Assembly: GCF_042679605.1 (NCBI RefSeq)
Contig: NZ_JBHTMU010000013.1
Coordinates: 36,713 to 100,712, forward strand
Direction of reading: 5' to 3'
DNA: 64,000 nucleotides
Source of the DNA: Litorisediminicola beolgyonensis
GTDB lineage: Bacteria; Pseudomonadota; Alphaproteobacteria; Rhodobacterales; Rhodobacteraceae
The notes under the pieces: model-generated
Told to the model about the DNA's origin: nothing
Databases searched by the model: none
Seen by the model: the letters and a program-made list of their open reading frames with translations, nothing else
In this document: positions 62,101-64,000 of the stretch, one piece after another
Numbering within the stretch: the stretch's first letter is position 1
Layout of the letters: each line of letters opens with the position of its first letter
Translations under genes and position numbers: made by a program

Positions 62101-62506
62101 CGAGCGGGAAACGACGCAAAAGCGCCGCGCAGAACGAGTGGATTGTCTGGATGCGCAGCCCGCCCGGCGCCTCGATCGCGCGGGCAAAGAGCGTCCGCGC
62201 TTTCTGCAGGAACACCGTATCGCCGGTCTCGGCCCCGAGCGCCGCAAGCTCCCGCGTCAGCTCGGCGTCGTCTAGCATCGCCCATTCCCCGAGCCGCAGG
62301 AACAGCCGGTTCTGCATCTCGCTCGCGGCGGCCTTGGTATAGGTGAGGCAGAGGATGTTCTCGGGCGCCGTCCCTCCCAGAAGAAGCCGCGCCACCCGGT
62401 CGGTCAACACGCGGGTCTTGCCCGACCCGGCATTGGCGGCGAGCCAGGTCGAGGCCCCGGGATCGGCGGCATCGACCTGCCGCTGGGTGGCCAGATCGCG
62501 GCTCAT
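59150..62506 (-). CDS. addA: Double-strand break repair helicase-nuclease AddA
   Basis: 1118 aa from ATG 62506 (MSRDLATQRQVDAADPGAS). UvrD-type helicase: Walker A AANAGSGKTRVLTDR, LCLTYTKAAASEMQNRL, Walker B ILVDEAQDTSPVQWQVIE, TIFVVGDKKQSIYSFQGADP, IRIMTAHGAKGLEAPVVIMP, LLYVAMTRAETWLVV. C-terminal RecB-family nuclease LAVDFKSNRTLPKGPEDTPDGLLRQMAAYREML. With AddB resects DNA ends and loads RecA. Overlaps addB by 4 nt. Confidence 0.94.
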   Translation of the reverse strand: MSRDLATQRQVDAADPGASTWLAANAGSGKTRVLTDRVARLLLGGTAPENILCLTYTKAAASEMQNRLFLRLGEWAMLDDAELTRELAALGAETGDTVFLQKARTLFARAIEAPGGLRIQTIHSFCAALLRRFPLEAGVSPQFREMDDRTAELLRAEIVERMAEGPEAALVADLAAEFTGADDSLDDLLQGILGHRAGFEPPRSRADLAAVYDLDPGRDADSVLADVFSPGADRLIADLGPVLASSGGNDTKYGAPLLGITGRSRTDFDRLASVCLTAKGTPRARFPKAGLRKDHPDLFEAYDALASRVEDAVAELAAQDALARDLALHRFAAAFLPAYDRAKLLRGFLDFDDLIEKARALLSERAVAEWVLYRLDGGIDHILVDEAQDTSPVQWQVIERLAQEFTAGAGAREVTRTIFVVGDKKQSIYSFQGADPREFDRMRAEFRDRLARTDRPLAERNLQHSFRSAATILSLVDRTFEGAEDSGFSPEERHVAFKSGLPGRVELWPVVEAPETPEEAEWYDPVDRLGESHETVVLARRIAAWIDERLAAETPLPEAERDGSIRWRRMSPGDVLILVQRRGPLFGAILRACKARGLPMAGADRLKVMAELAVRDIQALLSFLATQDDDYALACALRSPLLGLDEQALYSLAQPRKGGLWEALRQARDVYPGVLAILDDLRGVADYLRPYDLIERILTRHDGRRRLIGRLGEEAEDGIDALLGQALAYEEGNVPSLTGFLQWMQSDDLEIKRSAEAAGGRIRIMTAHGAKGLEAPVVIMPDCAMRQNTLRAQVLPGPGAALWKARGDAKPAAQAAIEDEMKAAQLRERDRLLYVAMTRAETWLVVAAAGQLGKDGAAWHDRIRVAMEAEGAAPLPVTSDGVAVGEGLVLGADFASVGTAEDAPEAGDEALADPPELAPLPPLPFAEVLRSPSDLGGAKALPGAAGDDTETALERGTLLHLLLETLPLFDADDRKAASDAVLSARGVAEAERAALHDEVTALLEAPALARLFDPGALAEVGITGEVAGLGRLSGIIDRLVLTPERVLAVDFKSNRTLPKGPEDTPDGLLRQMAAYREMLRALYPDRRVETALLWTAAGRLDTVPDALLDAALAQAATS

Positions 62507-64000
62507 CTCAACACCTGCTTTTCCGGCGCGTCCGACAGCTCCCATTCGCCCAGCCGGGCGAGCTGGTCATAATCGCCGCTCATCCGGTCCTCGCGCATCG
62601 CGCGGCGCGCAGTGAAGCCCTGCCCGGGGTCGAAATACCGCCGCATCAGCTCTTCGAACTCGGCCCAGATCTCTGCAGGCGTCAGCCGGGGCTTCTCGGG
62701 ATCAAAGGGCTCGGCGGGATCGGTCCTGAGCGGCGCCTCGACCTCGCCGCCCTCGGCGCCAAGGCCGATATAAGCCGCGCGGCGCACCGACATCGGACCG
62801 AGATCGTCGAAGCCCCCGCGCTCGGCCAGGGCCGCTTCGAGGAGAAGCTGCTTGTCGAAATGCCGCTGCTCCTTCGGCGTCGGAGGGCGGCCGGTCTTGT
62901 AGTCGTAGATCAGCGCGTTGCCGCCGTCGTCGATGTCGATCCGGTCGGCCTTGCAGGTCAGCGTGAAGGCGGGATCGGCCATCTCGCCGCGCCCCTTGCG
63001 CTCGAACACGCCCGGGCGCGCCACCGCCTGCCGCTCGCGTTCCTCGGCGCAGAAGCTCTCGGCCACCCGCGCGACCCGCGCCGCCCAGAGATGGCGCACC
63101 AGCGGAAAGGGCAGGGCGTCGAGCTGCCGGGCGATCTCGGCGCGCATTTCGGCCGGGGTCAGCGCATCGGGATCGTGAAGGCTGCGCCCGACAAAGGCCT
63201 CCATCGCGTCGTGCAGCGCCGTGCCGCGCATCAGCGCATCGGGTTCGGGCTGCAGCGGATCGAGCGGGCGGAGGCGCAGCACATGGCGCGCATAGATCGC
63301 GTACGGGTCGCGGATCAGCGTCCGGATCTCGGTGACCGAAAGCTTGCGCGGGCGCACCTCCACGGGTGGCACCGGCGCAGGGCGCGGCGCCCGCGCGACC
63401 GGCTCGGCCCGCTCCAACGCGCGCGCCGCCGAAAGCCAGCCCTGACCGCGCGCGCGCATCGCCGCGAGCGCCTCGGGACCCTGCCGTCCGGGCAGGCCGG
63501 ACATCAGGTTGGTGATCCGGTTCAGCCAGCGGGCGGGCACCGTCTCGGCCTCATCCGAGCGCGCGGCGCGGGTGAACCAGACCTCGCGCGCGGCGGCGGC
63601 CTGCTGGAAATCATGCGCCGAAAGCCCGATCCGCCGCTCCGGCAGCAAGAGCCCCAGCTCCGCCCGCATCGCGCGATTGAGCCAGGGATCGGCGGCGGGA
63701 ACCTCGGGCCAGGAGCCTTCGTTGAGCCCGCCGAGGATCAACAGATCCGCGCCCATCACCCGCGCCTCGATCGTGCCCCAGATCAGCACCTGCGGATGCG
63801 CCTCGTCCGGGCGGCGCACCGGTTCGGCCCGCGACAGCACCGCCTCGAAGAGATCGGCATAGCCCCGCGCGTCGAGATCGGTGCCATGTTCGGCCTCGGC
63901 GGCCAGCGCCTCCATCACCTTGAGCGCGCCGCGCCCCTCCGCCCGGTCCCAGAGCGCCTCGGCGCCGCCCGCGGGCCCCGCCACCAGCGCCTCGGTCCGC
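62503..64000 (-). CDS. addB: Double-strand break repair protein AddB, C-terminal part
   Basis: The frame is open through the window edge; about 499 codons are visible. Inactive-helicase part: LLILGGLNEGSWPEVPAADPWLNRAMRAELGL and LSAHDFQQAAAAREVWFTRAARSDEAETVPARW. C-terminal PD-(D/E)XK nuclease: TCKADRID, ALIYDYKTGRPPTPKEQRHFDKQLLLEAALA. This is the alphaproteobacterial AddB pattern; the N-terminus is missing here. Confidence 0.92.
   Translation of the reverse strand, partial: RTEALVAGPAGGAEALWDRAEGRGALKVMEALAAEAEHGTDLDARGYADLFEAVLSRAEPVRRPDEAHPQVLIWGTIEARVMGADLLILGGLNEGSWPEVPAADPWLNRAMRAELGLLLPERRIGLSAHDFQQAAAAREVWFTRAARSDEAETVPARWLNRITNLMSGLPGRQGPEALAAMRARGQGWLSAARALERAEPVARAPRPAPVPPVEVRPRKLSVTEIRTLIRDPYAIYARHVLRLRPLDPLQPEPDALMRGTALHDAMEAFVGRSLHDPDALTPAEMRAEIARQLDALPFPLVRHLWAARVARVAESFCAEERERQAVARPGVFERKGRGEMADPAFTLTCKADRIDIDDGGNALIYDYKTGRPPTPKEQRHFDKQLLLEAALAERGGFDDLGPMSVRRAAYIGLGAEGGEVEAPLRTDPAEPFDPEKPRLTPAEIWAEFEELMRRYFDPGQGFTARRAMREDRMSGDYDQLARLGEWELSDAPEKQVLR

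Overview
The window reads as a chromosomal segment of a high-GC alphaproteobacterium, most likely Rhodobacterales (roseobacter group). The evidence is the GC-rich codon use, the TRAP permease, a PutA without an N-terminal ribbon-helix-helix domain, AddAB instead of RecBCD, an HslV with an N-terminal extension before its catalytic Thr, the hemD/COG4223/hemY block, and a chvE-gguABC/gbpR locus. No species can be named from the sequence alone. Layout: (1) 2-6.8 kb: end of a TRAP transporter gene, a divergent MarR-type regulator, and the proline catabolic pair putA-putP. (2) 7.1-20.9 kb: an envelope/stress region. It holds a two-component system, an hdeD-mprF-DUF202-rhomboid-like run, and a long minus-strand run (patatin, acetoacetate decarboxylase, cytochrome b, 3-hydroxybutyrate dehydrogenase, two microproteins, HlyD/EmrA adaptor, EmrB-type MFS pump). 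Three promoters here (upstream of hdeD, of the patatin gene, and of a small secreted-protein gene) share AGAWGTAA, exactly 32 nt, then CTAG, so they look like one regulon. Two genes of the patatin run, bdhA and the HlyD adaptor, each carry one in-frame TAA. (3) 21.1-24.7 kb: an unusual three-gene unit: a two-TM periplasmic sensor, a sensor fused to an MFS transporter, and an orphan COG2984 substrate-binding protein.

(4) 24.7-39.6 kb: a sugar locus with two complete sugar ABC importers (ytfQRT-yjfF type and chvE-gguAB type) around enzymes of the non-phosphorylative L-arabinose/D-galactose pathway, with a divergent LysR regulator (gbpR-like). Strong hairpins follow both binding-protein genes. 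(5) 39.9-42.2 kb: the most striking feature. A chromosomal tRNA-Thr(CGU) gene on the minus strand is cut in two at the 3' side of its anticodon stem. Its 5' half (42164-42204) and 3' half (39857-39890) join exactly into a 75-nt cloverleaf. The 2,273-bp insert carries its own intact, different tRNA-Thr(CGU) on the plus strand with a good sigma70 promoter, and three compositionally atypical genes, one of the TIGR04255 family. No integrase or transposase is visible.

(6) 42.2-64 kb: mostly housekeeping: hemY-like, mitofilin-like COG4223 and hemD on the minus strand; tsaD-gpsA-yciI-EVE on the plus strand; a DUF2853 gene; two secreted acidic PRC-barrel paralogues with low-complexity repeats; ahcY; an HD hydrolase; two tiny membrane proteins; hslV - membrane protein - hslU; an APH-fold kinase; trxA; and addA with most of addB, which runs off the window end. 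All calls come from reading the sequence and from remembered family signatures; no database search was possible.
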